DNA of 43,602 bases, taken from an uncultured Bacteroidales bacterium (GTDB taxonomy: Bacteria > Bacteroidota > Bacteroidia > Bacteroidales > FEN-979). Of this stretch, positions 16,061 to 24,768 are shown piece after piece; the stretch's first letter is position 1, and each line of letters begins with the position of its first letter. A program made the position numbers and the translations under genes. Where the stretch lies: positions 1 to 43,602 of the forward strand of contig CAIQUS010000250.1 of assembly GCA_903875045.1 (NCBI GenBank). The letters run 5' to 3'. Under the pieces are notes generated by a model that ran no database searches, was not told where the DNA came from, and was given only the letters and a program-made list of their open reading frames with translations.

Positions 16061-18667
16061 GTGCTTTTGAGAATTCCATTGCAAAATCCGGTTCTGATCA
16101 TCCTTGTTTTGCTTTCATCAGTTCTGATGGCCCAGGTGCCAAATAACTGGCAAAGCCGGGGCATGGGCGGTGGAGGAGCTGTTTATTCCCCCAGCATCAG
16201 CCCGTTCAACCATGATGAAGCTTGGCTGTCCTGCGATATGTCCGTCATTTCGCGCACTTTTAATTTCGGGGTTACCTGGCGAACAGTGGGTTTCGATACC
16301 CTGACCGGTAAGCGTAATTCGATGGTGAACTTTACCAATCACCCGGATACCATGTTTATCGAAGCGGCTGATCCCTATAGATCCAGGAATTACCCTAAGA
16401 GAAGTTCGGATGGAGGAAATACCTGGGAGATCATTCCGTCAATAAACTATTGGGGAACATATGGCTCATTCCGCCTCTATGCCAATCCAAACAATGCGAA
16501 ACAATTAGTGGCCAGTTCTAACACGAATGTATGTTTTTCAAATGATTACGGCAATACCTTCTCAATCATCCACACGGCCTCAAACCAGGGCACTCCTTTC
16601 ATTCACCTCGCCGGGGTGCTGTACACGAACGATACCGTTTATGTTTCAACGGATAAGGGACTTATTATCTCACCAAATTCAGGTTCATCGTGGAATTCGT
16701 TCATCCCTTACAGTTCGATAGGAATTCCCACAGGCGCCGGGGGCGAAGGGGTGGTTTCGTTCGGCGGGGCAGTTACAGGTAACCTGACCCGGTTTTTCTG
16801 CGTCACCATCAACAACGCAAATCTCACTTACAGAACAGAGCCACGGGATATACAGTACTTCAGAAAACTTTACCGGATGGACTGGCCGACAAACGCATCG
16901 TGGATCGATATCACCCCAAATTTAAAAAATGCCGACCAGTCCCTAAATGATTATAATTATGTTTACCAGGTGACCAGTAACCCTGATAATCCCGACACCC
17001 TCTATTTTACGGGGCAAACCCATTCTCCGGCCACCGCAGCCGGTGCCAGAATAGGAACCGTTTTTAAGACTACCGATGGAGGAAATACTTTTTCAAATAT
17101 TTTCCTCAGGAACAATAACCCGACGAATGCCGGAATGACGACCGGCTGGGTGGGGGCTGCGAACTTCAGTCCGTGGGAACATACCTGGAACAGCCTTAAC
17201 ACAACGGAGGGGCTTTGCATTGATCCTAACGATGTGAACAGGCTGATGCGCACCGATTTTTCGATCGTCTGCACTTCCGAAAACGGGGGTGCTACATGGG
17301 ATCAGCGGTATGTCAGTTCGGGGGAGCATCCTCCATTGACTTTGATTGACCGTCAGGACCGCTATGAATCGAATGGCTTACAGACAACGGTCTGTCACTG
17401 GGTACACTGGATGAGCCCTGCAAGAATGCTGCTCACCTATTCAGATCTCCTGTTGAACGAAAGCAATGACGGCGAAATCACATGGGGTTTCCTGTACGAT
17501 TCGCTTTGGTCTCAAAAAGTCAATGATATCCATATGATCTGCCAGTCACCAACCGGCAGATTGTTCGCCCCCGAAGGGGAAGTACTTGGCAACAATGGTG
17601 ACTGGAGCGATTACAGGCTTGGGCTGGCCCCGGGAAAGATCATGTTTTCGGATGATGCGGCTCACTGGCATCTGCTCAGGGATTTCGGAGCTCCGGTGAG
17701 CTGGGCATCGTTTGATCCGAATGATGCAACCGTAATGTATACCGCCGTTCAAACACCCCTCAACGGGACAATGGGGGGCATCTGGAAATGTACCGGGTTA
17801 CCTGCATCACCAATGTGGACGCTGCTTCCGGCACCTCCCCGGTCAGAGAAACGACCTACTCAGATATTTGCCTTGAATAACGGAGATATACTGGCAGTCT
17901 ACGGCGCCAGGGACAGTACCTCCGTTCAACCGGCCGGCTATACATTTACCGCTTCAAGCGGCGTGTTCATCAGCCATGATCAGGGCATGACCTGGACAGA
18001 TCTCTGCATTGGGTACCCGGGAATGCAGAAAGACGCCCGCTATCTCACCATCGATCCGCATGATCCTTCCCAGGATACATGGTTCCTGGGAATGGGAAAT
18101 TCGGGTATCGGTTCGGAGCCAGGTCTTTACCGTACAACCGACAGGGGGGTGACCTGGATGAATGTTTGGCCAGGGAAAACGGTTTACAGCGTAACAATGC
18201 ATCCGGCAAAGAACGATGAAATGTATATATGTACTGCCAATGACGGACTGTTTAATGCCTTAGATGCCAGTTCAAATAATCCCAACATCTTTGCAGTGAC
18301 AAGCTATCCTTTCAAAGCACCGGAAAGGGTTTTCTTCAACCCCTATGATATAAATGAAGTTTGGGTGACAAGCCTGGGCAATGGATTACGGGTCGGGACT
18401 GTTTCCCCTGTAGGAGTTGACTCTCCTGAAAATGAATACAATACCCTGGTCCTGTACCCAAATCCTTCTTCCGGGGAAATAACATTGCATTGCCAGGTCC
18501 CGTTTAAGTTGTTTGTTTTGACAGACCTCTCAGGAAGAACCCTTTACCGGATAACAAACTTGGAAGACTACAGAACACTTCATCTCAAGAACCTGTCACG
18601 GGGTGTTTATTTTTATCAGGCTGATGATGGAAATCAGAAATGGCAGGGAAAAATCATTGTAAAATGA
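16061..18667 (+). CDS. T9SS cargo with BNR/sortilin-type beta-propeller
   Basis: This is an 868-residue protein. No ATG is available: the start is GTG at 16061 or TTG at 16067, the latter better spaced from an AAAAAGG site. A signal peptide follows (ILVLLSSVLMAQ). The body carries repeated Asp-box-like motifs: SSDGGNTWEII (about residue 115), SNDYGNTFSII, SPNSGSSWNSF, TTDGGNTFSNI, SENGGATWDQR, SHDQGMTWTDL and TTDRGVTWMNV. These mark the blades of a sialidase/VPS10-type propeller, probably two stacked seven-bladed units. The last about 80 residues, from LVLYPNPSSGEIT to GVYFYQADDG, form a T9SS type A sorting domain. Xyloglucanase-like GH74 enzymes share this architecture, but I cannot assign catalytic residues, so the activity is open (enzyme or adhesin). 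It stands alone between two repeat elements. Confidence 0.8.
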   Translation: MLLRIPLQNPVLIILVLLSSVLMAQVPNNWQSRGMGGGGAVYSPSISPFNHDEAWLSCDMSVISRTFNFGVTWRTVGFDTLTGKRNSMVNFTNHPDTMFIEAADPYRSRNYPKRSSDGGNTWEIIPSINYWGTYGSFRLYANPNNAKQLVASSNTNVCFSNDYGNTFSIIHTASNQGTPFIHLAGVLYTNDTVYVSTDKGLIISPNSGSSWNSFIPYSSIGIPTGAGGEGVVSFGGAVTGNLTRFFCVTINNANLTYRTEPRDIQYFRKLYRMDWPTNASWIDITPNLKNADQSLNDYNYVYQVTSNPDNPDTLYFTGQTHSPATAAGARIGTVFKTTDGGNTFSNIFLRNNNPTNAGMTTGWVGAANFSPWEHTWNSLNTTEGLCIDPNDVNRLMRTDFSIVCTSENGGATWDQRYVSSGEHPPLTLIDRQDRYESNGLQTTVCHWVHWMSPARMLLTYSDLLLNESNDGEITWGFLYDSLWSQKVNDIHMICQSPTGRLFAPEGEVLGNNGDWSDYRLGLAPGKIMFSDDAAHWHLLRDFGAPVSWASFDPNDATVMYTAVQTPLNGTMGGIWKCTGLPASPMWTLLPAPPRSEKRPTQIFALNNGDILAVYGARDSTSVQPAGYTFTASSGVFISHDQGMTWTDLCIGYPGMQKDARYLTIDPHDPSQDTWFLGMGNSGIGSEPGLYRTTDRGVTWMNVWPGKTVYSVTMHPAKNDEMYICTANDGLFNALDASSNNPNIFAVTSYPFKAPERVFFNPYDINEVWVTSLGNGLRVGTVSPVGVDSPENEYNTLVLYPNPSSGEITLHCQVPFKLFVLTDLSGRTLYRITNLEDYRTLHLKNLSRGVYFYQADDGNQKWQGKIIVK

Positions 18668-18858
18668 CCACCCCATTGATCCCTTCGCTTAACCTTGCCG
18701 GCTAAAACCGATTCTCATTTATAATTCCAGCTGTGGATTTCAGTCAGGATTATTTTGTTGACCATTATCTGCTATGATTGACCAACCAGATGTCACTTCA
18801 GGTCACTTCAAACCAACACTGAAAATCTTTGCTGAAAAGGCTTTTGAGCATGTGGCCA
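18668..18858. other. Intergenic region with TTGACCA motifs
   Basis: It contains no gene. TTGACCATTATCTGC and ATTGACCAACC at about 18756-18790 resemble the TGACC boundary element. The rest is featureless. Confidence 0.35.
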
Positions 18859-18918
18859 AGTTGCAATGTGCGCATTATGAAGAGCAAGAAAGGAGATCGT
18901 TTTCGACCTCCTTTTCCT
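18859..18918 (+). repeat. GTTGCAA/hairpin element, copy E (diverged)
   Basis: AAGTTGCAATGTGCGCATTA and then GAAGAGC take the place of the usual AAGGGGAGCC. A hairpin of GGAGATCG-TTTT-CGACCTCC with a T/C-rich tail follows (18892-18916). It is the most diverged copy, and its position just after the 3' end of a minus-strand remnant repeats the pattern of copies B, C and F. Confidence 0.5.
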
Positions 18919-18934
18919 TTTCAAGATTGCCAAA

Positions 18935-19240
18935 TCATTTTCCGGTAACTTTTACGGGTGGAATCTTCCAGGTGCCATTCAGGAATTCTTCCTTTGGCCA
19001 GTAAATACGCATAGTCAGACTGAACCCTTCTTTCCCTGCTGGCAACCAATTTGATTCCTTTTCTTTACCTGGATTCATATTTTGAATATAAATATCCAGG
19101 GAGCCGTCGTTGTTATACTTTAACTTATTCCTGTCGCCAATGGCATAACGGTTAATTTGATTTGCAACCAGAAGTTCATCAGGCCCATACATGGAACAAC
19201 CGGAGCTCTTGATCTCCCTCTGCCGATTTTGGCTGACCAC
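18935..19240 (-). pseudogene. DUF1254/DUF1214-type C-terminal remnant
   Basis: From about 19195 to the stop at 18935 the frame reads SMYGPDELLVANQINRYAIG, LKYNNDGSLDIYIQ, SNWLPAG and MRIYWPKEEFLNGTWKIPPV. This is the conserved C-terminal end of DUF1254/DUF1214 proteins, which are normally over 400 residues with a signal peptide. Only about 87 residues survive. The 15 codons ahead of SMYG are derived from the repeat starting at 19222, so the gene was cut at that junction. It cannot be functional. The family's biochemical function is not well established. Confidence 0.75.
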
Positions 19241-19320
19241 CTCAACTTATTAACATCCAATACTTAGGGCTGGTAATTTTTTTCGGCGAAGACTGGTCAA
19301 TGTAAGCGTTTCTTCCACCC
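19222..19320. repeat. 98-bp TGACC/GGTCA boundary element, copy 1
   Basis: GGCTGACCACCTCAACTTATTAA, a CAATACTTA block, then TTTCGGCGAAGACTGGTCA and AAGCGTTT. The same element occurs in the same orientation at 31141-31238, about 85 per cent identical by eye. The paired TGACC and GGTCA motifs resemble the multiple short terminal repeats of IS21-like elements. That family call is tentative because no transposase is present. Confidence 0.6.
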
Positions 19321-19370
19321 AAAAAGCAAAAAGCCGATAATGAGTCTTGCTGTCTAAAAATTGAGCTGCT

Positions 19371-19507
19371 TCTTCTGACGCTTCTCAATTTTAAGAACGA
19401 AATACAAACTACAAAGTACAAACGAAAGTGGGAAGTACAACGTTCGAAGGATGAACAACGGCTTGCTAATCCCAAACTTTGTCATTCGTCATTCGTCATT
19501 CGTACTT
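19371..19507. repeat. Dispersed repeat, inverted copy at 36.3-36.5 kb
   Basis: 19386-19470 is the inverse of 36328-36411 with about 90 per cent identity by eye (shared CGAAAGTGGGAAGTAC and AACAACGGCTTGCTAAT). The adjoining CTTCTGACGCTTCTCAATTTT at 19371-19391 matches the inverse of 36489-36509. At 19481-19507 three tandem CATTCGT units follow. No coding potential. It probably derives from a non-autonomous mobile sequence. Confidence 0.65.
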
Positions 19508-19546
19508 AGCATTCTCTTTGGGGCTTTGTTGTCCACGCCGGTCACT

Positions 19547-19645
19547 TTGACCAGTCTTCACCGGGCAATATGACCGCCACTCCTTGTTGATTGACAAACG
19601 GACATGGTGGTCAACAAAAATCGGCAGAGAGGGTGGTCAGAAACT
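19547..19645. repeat. TGACC/GGTCA-rich IS-end-like block
   Basis: CCGGTCACTTTGACCAG, ATATGACCGCC, CATGGTGGTCAACA and GAGGGTGGTCAGAA occur within about 100 bases, with an ATCGGCAGAG between the last two. Alternating GGTCA motifs of this type are seen at IS21-family ends in Bacteroidota (from memory). There is no transposase nearby, so this is a remnant. Confidence 0.45.
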
Positions 19646-19770
19646 CCGATTTTTCCACAAATGCATCCTAATTTTAAAAAAAAAATTGCAATTTTGCACT
19701 CTTCTGACGCCAGAATGTGTTATAATCCAACGTAATCAGCAACATTCGTCCATCTTAGTGCATTTAACCA

Positions 19771-21654
19771 ATGAAGATTTTAAAATTATTTCCCATCGTC
19801 ATTATTTTGTGGTCGTTTTGTCTTCCATCGGGTGCCCAGGAATCCAAGGCCACCAAACCGGTTGTTAAAGGTAATCCTGCACCGCAACGAAAAGCAAGTC
19901 CTCAAAGTACGCCGGTTAAAAACATGAAGCCGGTTAAGGAACCTAAACCGGTTAAAATAGGTAAATCAATCTGGTCGCAGGAAAACCTGAATGTGACCAG
20001 TTTCCAGAACGGAGACCCCATCCCTGAGGTGAAAACAACTGAAGCGTGGAAAAAAGCCGGCGAAGATGGTGAACCAGCCTGGTGTTTTTACAACAATGAT
20101 CCGGCAAACGGCCTAAAATACGGCCGGCTGTACAACTGGCATGCGGTAATGGATCCTAGGGGATTGGCCCCGTATGGCTGGCATATCCCGGCGGAATCGG
20201 AATGGGAAGAACTGATCAGTCTCCTGGGGGGGAATACTTCCGGTGGTAAAATGATGTCAACGGGAACAACCCTGTGGGAAAGCCCGAACAAGTATGCCAC
20301 CAATGAAACCGGATTTACGGCACTGCCTTCAGGTACAAGGTATTATTTTGGTGATTTCAGCGGAATCCGCGAAGGTACAGGCTTCTGGACCACCACAGCC
20401 ATTGACCTGAAAAGTGCTTTCAGCCATTCGCTTGATAATGGCTTTGGCATATTTGGCACGGGGTCAGTGGTCAAGGGTGGCGGCTTGGCAGTACGCCTTA
20501 TAAAGAATGACTTACTAAATCCCGGCTTCAAAACGATGGCCATCGGCGACTACATCTGGATGGCACAAGACCTGAAAGCCGTTAAATTCAGAAACGGGGA
20601 TGCGATCCCGGAGGTCAGAACAACAGAGGACCTGGAAGAGGCAGGCAAAACGGGCAAGCCTGCATATTATATCTTGCGGAAAGGAGCAGATGTTACCTTC
20701 TTTTACAATTGGTTCGCTGTAAATGATCCCCGGAAACTGGCCCCTGCAGGATGGCACATCTCAACACCCGGTGAGTGGACCGATTTGTTGTCGGAACTCG
20801 GTGGCGCTGCAAAAGCGGGTGAGAATATGAGAAAAGGCCGGTTTAACGCTACCGCTCCCGGCGTGGTTCAGTTCGGAACCATTATGAGTGCCGGCATGAT
20901 GGCCGCATGGTGGACCCTCGAAGAAACCGGAACAGAATTTGCCTCTGCTGCCGTCGCTCCGTTTATCCTCAGCAATGAGATAAAGATGAACCCGCTGGGG
21001 AAAACATTTGGATTGCTGGTTCGCTGTGTGAGCGACAGTATTGCACAACTGCCCGGCCCCCGGCATGTGTTTGGCACCATGACCGACCAGGAGGAAACCT
21101 CTTATAAGACAATTGTTATCGGCAGGCAAACCTGGATGGCGGAAAACCTGAAGGCGACGAAACTTAACGACGGAACGGAAATACCAAATGAAACAGATCG
21201 TTACAAGTGGCAAAAGTTGTCATCCCCGGGTTATTGCTGGTTCAGAAACGACCGGGATAAATACAGGAAGCGAATGGGGGCATTGTACAACTACTTCGCG
21301 GTAGAAACCGGAAAGCTTTGTCCCAGTGGCTGGCATGTGCCTTCAAAGGATGAATGGACTGCGCTGATTGAGTTTCTTGGTCCGGAAGCAGGTGGAAAAA
21401 TGAAGGTTACCGGAACGGATTACTGGCATGCCCCGAACCTGGGTGCAACCAATGAATCGGGATTTTGCGGAGTGCCGTCCAGCTATTTCTCAGATTCTTT
21501 TGGGGATGCCGATCGTGTTTCCTATTATTGGAGCAGTACTTCCGATAGCGACAGAGATGCCTATCAGAGTCTCCTGAACTGTGATTTTTCAGACCTCAAA
21601 TGCACCTCCTACAAAAAGGCAAGCGGGAACAGTGTCAGATGCCTGAAGGATTAG
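19771..21654 (+). CDS. Secreted triple-FISUMP protein
   Basis: This is a 627-residue protein. Signal peptide 1 to about 22 (LWSFCLPSGAQ), then a Lys/Pro-rich linker (24-62, with KPVKEPKPVK). Three FISUMP domains follow at about 63-246, 247-422 and 432-627. Each has a WxAENL/WMAQDL/WMAENL opening, a GR(L)YNWHAV or YNYFAV block, GWH(I/V)P...EW and a closing VRLI/VRCV/VRCL. The first two copies lack the cysteines of the third (CPSGW and SVRCLKD) and are more diverged, so the third is closest to the standalone paralogs. It lacks the N-module found in the other FISUMP genes here and has no sorting domain. A role in surface binding is inferred. The upstream 125 bases are free of other genes, so it has its own promoter. 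Confidence 0.8.
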   Translation: MKILKLFPIVIILWSFCLPSGAQESKATKPVVKGNPAPQRKASPQSTPVKNMKPVKEPKPVKIGKSIWSQENLNVTSFQNGDPIPEVKTTEAWKKAGEDGEPAWCFYNNDPANGLKYGRLYNWHAVMDPRGLAPYGWHIPAESEWEELISLLGGNTSGGKMMSTGTTLWESPNKYATNETGFTALPSGTRYYFGDFSGIREGTGFWTTTAIDLKSAFSHSLDNGFGIFGTGSVVKGGGLAVRLIKNDLLNPGFKTMAIGDYIWMAQDLKAVKFRNGDAIPEVRTTEDLEEAGKTGKPAYYILRKGADVTFFYNWFAVNDPRKLAPAGWHISTPGEWTDLLSELGGAAKAGENMRKGRFNATAPGVVQFGTIMSAGMMAAWWTLEETGTEFASAAVAPFILSNEIKMNPLGKTFGLLVRCVSDSIAQLPGPRHVFGTMTDQEETSYKTIVIGRQTWMAENLKATKLNDGTEIPNETDRYKWQKLSSPGYCWFRNDRDKYRKRMGALYNYFAVETGKLCPSGWHVPSKDEWTALIEFLGPEAGGKMKVTGTDYWHAPNLGATNESGFCGVPSSYFSDSFGDADRVSYYWSSTSDSDRDAYQSLLNCDFSDLKCTSYKKASGNSVRCLKD

Positions 21655-21812
21655 ATCAAATCACACATTCTGACCGGAGAAGCCGGGGCATCTCGGACTA
21701 ACAGATCTTTGTTCAATATCCATTCATCTTGCAGCCTGGTCGGTCTTTGACCACTAAAACCCAAAACTTTCACATCGAACGAACAGGAAGCAGAATTTGA
21801 AGGAAAAGATGA

Positions 21813-22660
21813 TCAACCGGTGATTTTGACAACCCTTTGCCTGGATACAATTTGCCCGCCTTTGCTTACGGTCAGCAGATAAACGCCATCAAACAAGTTA
21901 GCAAGATTCATCCTGGTCAGTTCCGTTTCAGGAAAGGCAACCAGTACCTCTTTGCCAGAAATATCGAACAGTCGGAGGGTGGTGTTCTGAATGTCTGCCA
22001 GTCTCACCGTCACTATATCCCTGACAGGGTTTGGCCATGCTGCCATGACAGGGACCGGTGTCTCCGGAGTTCCGGTTGCCACATCAAGATATCTTGAAAC
22101 AATAAAATCCGCATGGTTGGAATTGCCAGTAAATCAGCAGGCCACGATTTTTCCATCCGGGGCAACCCCGACATTTGAATACCCTTCAATCGTATTCATG
22201 CCGGTAATCACCTTTCCCTCAGAACCGAAGGTATTGTCGGGCAATCCATCCGGTAAAAACCGAAGCACGGCAAAATTATAGTCCCCACCTACAGGGGTAT
22301 TAACACGATGCCGTTGATCCCGAAAGAGGGATCAGGCGATCCGTCGGGCATGAATCTGACCAGTGCAAAATCGGCCCATGTCGTATAATTCATGGGACCG
22401 ACCCCGACTCCTCCGACAAGTATTTTACCATCTGATTGAACTGCAATCGAATTGGGGTTACCGTCGAATGATTCACCCAGCGAGGTTATTACTTTCCCAT
22501 TGCTGCCAAAGGACGGGTCGATCGACCCATCGGGAAGGAATCGTACTGTAATGAAATTATCGTGACCCAGGTTCACCGTGGATCCTGCAACAACGATTTT
22601 CCCGTCTGTTTGCAGCGCCATGCTCACTTCATCTGAGTAGTCATCAACACACTGGCTGGA
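21813..22660 (-). pseudogene. Delta-60 repeat T9SS protein, broken
   Basis: The minus strand carries delta-60 repeat blocks: ALQTDGKIVVAGST, NFITVRFLPDGSIDPSFG, AVQSDGKILVGG, ALVRFMPDGSPDPSFG. The frame then stops at 22289. In another frame the product resumes with NFAVLRFLPDG and VAPDGKIVAC, meets TGA at 22134-22136, and continues to a T9SS type A tail (AAWPNPVRDIVTV to QRVVKITG) ending at 21813. About 35 residues expected between two half-repeats are missing at the frame change, so it is a frame-shifting deletion. The 5' end is also cut, near the short repeat at 22658. Three independent lesions make this a secure pseudogene. Confidence 0.8.
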
Positions 22661-22683
22661 CATACCGTTGCTTATGACCATCC
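22658..22683. repeat. 26-bp dispersed repeat, copy 1
   Basis: GGACATACCGTTGCTTATGACCATCC here and, with two changes, at 24727-24752 in the same orientation. Each copy touches the end of a minus-strand gene block (the broken delta-60 gene; the GH27 gene). It contains a TGACC motif like the other boundary elements. Confidence 0.5.
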
Positions 22684-22825
22684 ATGAAATAACGGCCTGG
22701 TTCTTTAAATTAACCCAAAAAATCATATTTTTGCTCTATAGATAAGTAATACGATTCCGTCTATGGATTCCCTGAGAAGATTAAAACCAGGACCTGATCA
22801 CAAACCCATCATTCTTCGGTTTTAA

Positions 22826-22835
22826 CAGTTGCAAC
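22826..22835. repeat. Exact CAGTTGCAAC site
   Basis: This is the 10-base core of the GTTGCAAC element, without the AAGGGGAGCC block or hairpin. It lies 43 bases upstream of the FISUMP gene at 22879, at the junction between the broken delta-60 gene and the FISUMP pair. Confidence 0.35.
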
Positions 22836-22878
22836 CATAACGCTTTATAACCTTCAATAACAATAATGCATAAACAAG

Positions 22879-23799
22879 ATGAAAAAGTTTACAAAATTGT
22901 TTTTGGCAGCCTGTTTGATTACAGGTTTTGCTTGTGCTGTAAATGCCCAAAGCGTGGGCATCAGTGCTGATGGCTCGGCGCCGGATAACTCGGCGATGCT
23001 GGATCTGAAATCTACAACCAAAGGTCTCCTGCCGCCACGAATGACAACTGCCCAGCGAAATGCCATCGCCTCTCCTGTCAGCGGATTAATGATTTATAAT
23101 ACCGACGAAAAAAATATTAATGTTTTTAACGGCGAATCATGGGCTTTACTAAGTCCGGTTGTTTGCGGGCAAACCTTCAGCGACTCCCGCGATGGCAAAA
23201 TTTACGCAACTGTGCAAATTGGCACTCAATGCTGGATGGCGCAAAACTTGAATGTGGGAACAAGGATAAATGGTTCCGTAACACAGACTAACAACAGCCC
23301 AATTCCAATTATCGAAAAATACTGTTACAACAACAATGAAGCTAATTGCAATGTTTATGGAGGCCTTTACCAGTGGGATGAAATGATGCAATATTCCACA
23401 AATCCCGGAATACAAGGCATTTGCCCTCCATACTGGCATTTGCCGACTGATGCTGAATGGTGCACGCTGGCTATCTTCCTTGATGCCTCTGTAAATTGTT
23501 CGATAGAGGGTAATTTGGGTACCAATGCTGGTGGAAAAATAAAAGAAGCCGGAACAACTCATTGGAATTCTCCCAATACCGGAGCTACCAACAGCAGCGG
23601 ATTTACGGCATTACCCGGTGGTTTCTGTCCCTCCGGTGATTTTTTCTCATACCTTGGTTCCGAGGGCCACTTCTGGACCTCCACCGTCTATTCGGCTTCG
23701 AATGCCTGGTACCGCCTGCTCGCAGCCGATAAAGCTACCATAAACCGCAGCAAACCTCTCAGGGGCTATGGTCTTTCTGTGCGGTGCATCATGGATTAG
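22879..23799 (+). CDS. Secreted short FISUMP protein 1
   Basis: This 306-residue protein has a signal peptide (residues 1-23, ending CAVNAQ). The N-module spans about 24-90 ([37 protein letters not shown]) and joins directly to a FISUMP domain (about 95-306) without shaft or Fn3-like repeats. FISUMP landmarks are [74 protein letters not shown] and LSVRCIMD. It is the first of two tandem copies, 26 bases apart. No sorting domain is present. The function is inferred to be surface binding. Confidence 0.85.
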   Translation: MKKFTKLFLAACLITGFACAVNAQSVGISADGSAPDNSAMLDLKSTTKGLLPPRMTTAQRNAIASPVSGLMIYNTDEKNINVFNGESWALLSPVVCGQTFSDSRDGKIYATVQIGTQCWMAQNLNVGTRINGSVTQTNNSPIPIIEKYCYNNNEANCNVYGGLYQWDEMMQYSTNPGIQGICPPYWHLPTDAEWCTLAIFLDASVNCSIEGNLGTNAGGKIKEAGTTHWNSPNTGATNSSGFTALPGGFCPSGDFFSYLGSEGHFWTSTVYSASNAWYRLLAADKATINRSKPLRGYGLSVRCIMD

Positions 23800-23825
23800 T
23801 ACTAAATCTCAATATTAAGATCAGA

Positions 23826-24701
23826 ATGAGAAATTTTACAAAATTGTTTTTGGCAGCTTTCCTGCTCACAGGCCTCGCTTTTAGTTTACATGCCCAGGGT
23901 GTGGGGGTAAATGCTGATGGCTCGGTACCAAATAATTCAGCTTTGCTGGATGTAAAGTCTGACGCTAAAGGATTTTTACCCCCCAGAATGAATACCATAC
24001 AGCGGAATGCTATAACCGCTCCGGCTGAAGGATTGATTATTTACAACACAGATGAAGAAACAATTAATTTTTATAATGGCACCAGATGGCGTTTGTTGAG
24101 TCAGGTCGTTTGTGGGCAAAGATTCAGGGACCCGCGCGACGGCAAAATTTACCCGACTGTACAAATAGGCACCCAATGCTGGATGGCGAAAAACCTGAAT
24201 ATAGGGACAAGGGTAAATGGTTCACAAGGACAGACGAACAACAGCCCAACCCCGGTTATCGAAAAATACTGCCACGAAAACAATGAAGCCGACTGCGAGG
24301 TTTATGGAGGCCTTTACCAATGGGATGAAATGATGCAATATTCCACAGTTCCCGGTGTGCAGGGTATTTGCCCCACAGGATGGCATTTGCCCACCAATGC
24401 TGAATGGACAACATTAATAACTTTTCTGGGCGGTGAAATGGTTGCAGGAGGAAAAATGAAAGAATCCGGAACAGCTCATTGGGCAGCCAGCAATACAGGC
24501 GCAACGAACAGCAGCGGATTCACAGGTCTTCCGGGTGGTTCCCGCGAAACGAATGGAGAATTCAGCATCCTCGGCTGGGACGGGAACTTCTGGAGTTCTT
24601 CCCAGAACTCGGCTGCAACACTTACCTGTCTCAGCAGCGTCATAGGCATGTTTTTCAACGAAAAGGCCTCTGGTCTTTCAGTTCGCTGTATCAGGGATTA
24701 G
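23826..24701 (+). CDS. Secreted short FISUMP protein 2
   Basis: This tandem paralog of the preceding gene has 291 residues from the ATG at 23826 ([19 protein letters not shown]); an in-frame ATG at 23784 lies inside the previous gene and is unlikely. The architecture is the same: signal peptide, N-module ([20 protein letters not shown]) and FISUMP tip. Identity to copy 1 is high up to [14 protein letters not shown]. It then falls in the last 60 residues, where the loop between FWSSS and LSVRCIRD is unlike copy 1 in sequence and six residues shorter. Such concentration of change in the tip loop suggests diversifying selection or recombination on the ligand face. Confidence 0.85.
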   Translation: MRNFTKLFLAAFLLTGLAFSLHAQGVGVNADGSVPNNSALLDVKSDAKGFLPPRMNTIQRNAITAPAEGLIIYNTDEETINFYNGTRWRLLSQVVCGQRFRDPRDGKIYPTVQIGTQCWMAKNLNIGTRVNGSQGQTNNSPTPVIEKYCHENNEADCEVYGGLYQWDEMMQYSTVPGVQGICPTGWHLPTNAEWTTLITFLGGEMVAGGKMKESGTAHWAASNTGATNSSGFTGLPGGSRETNGEFSILGWDGNFWSSSQNSAATLTCLSSVIGMFFNEKASGLSVRCIRD

Positions 24702-24726
24702 GGTAATTGTCTGTTTTGATATTTCC

Positions 24727-24752
24727 GGACACGCCGTTGCTTATGACCATCC
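24727..24752. repeat. 26-bp dispersed repeat, copy 2
   Basis: Matches 22658-22683 with two differences and lies between the convergent FISUMP and GH27 genes. Confidence 0.5.
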
Positions 24753-24768
24753 CGGTCAAAATAATTGG

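Noticed and set aside
19690-19740. Sigma70-like TTGCAC/TATAAT promoter before the triple-FISUMP gene
   Set aside because: The spacing is 21 bases and Bacteroidota do not use this consensus; no better box was found.
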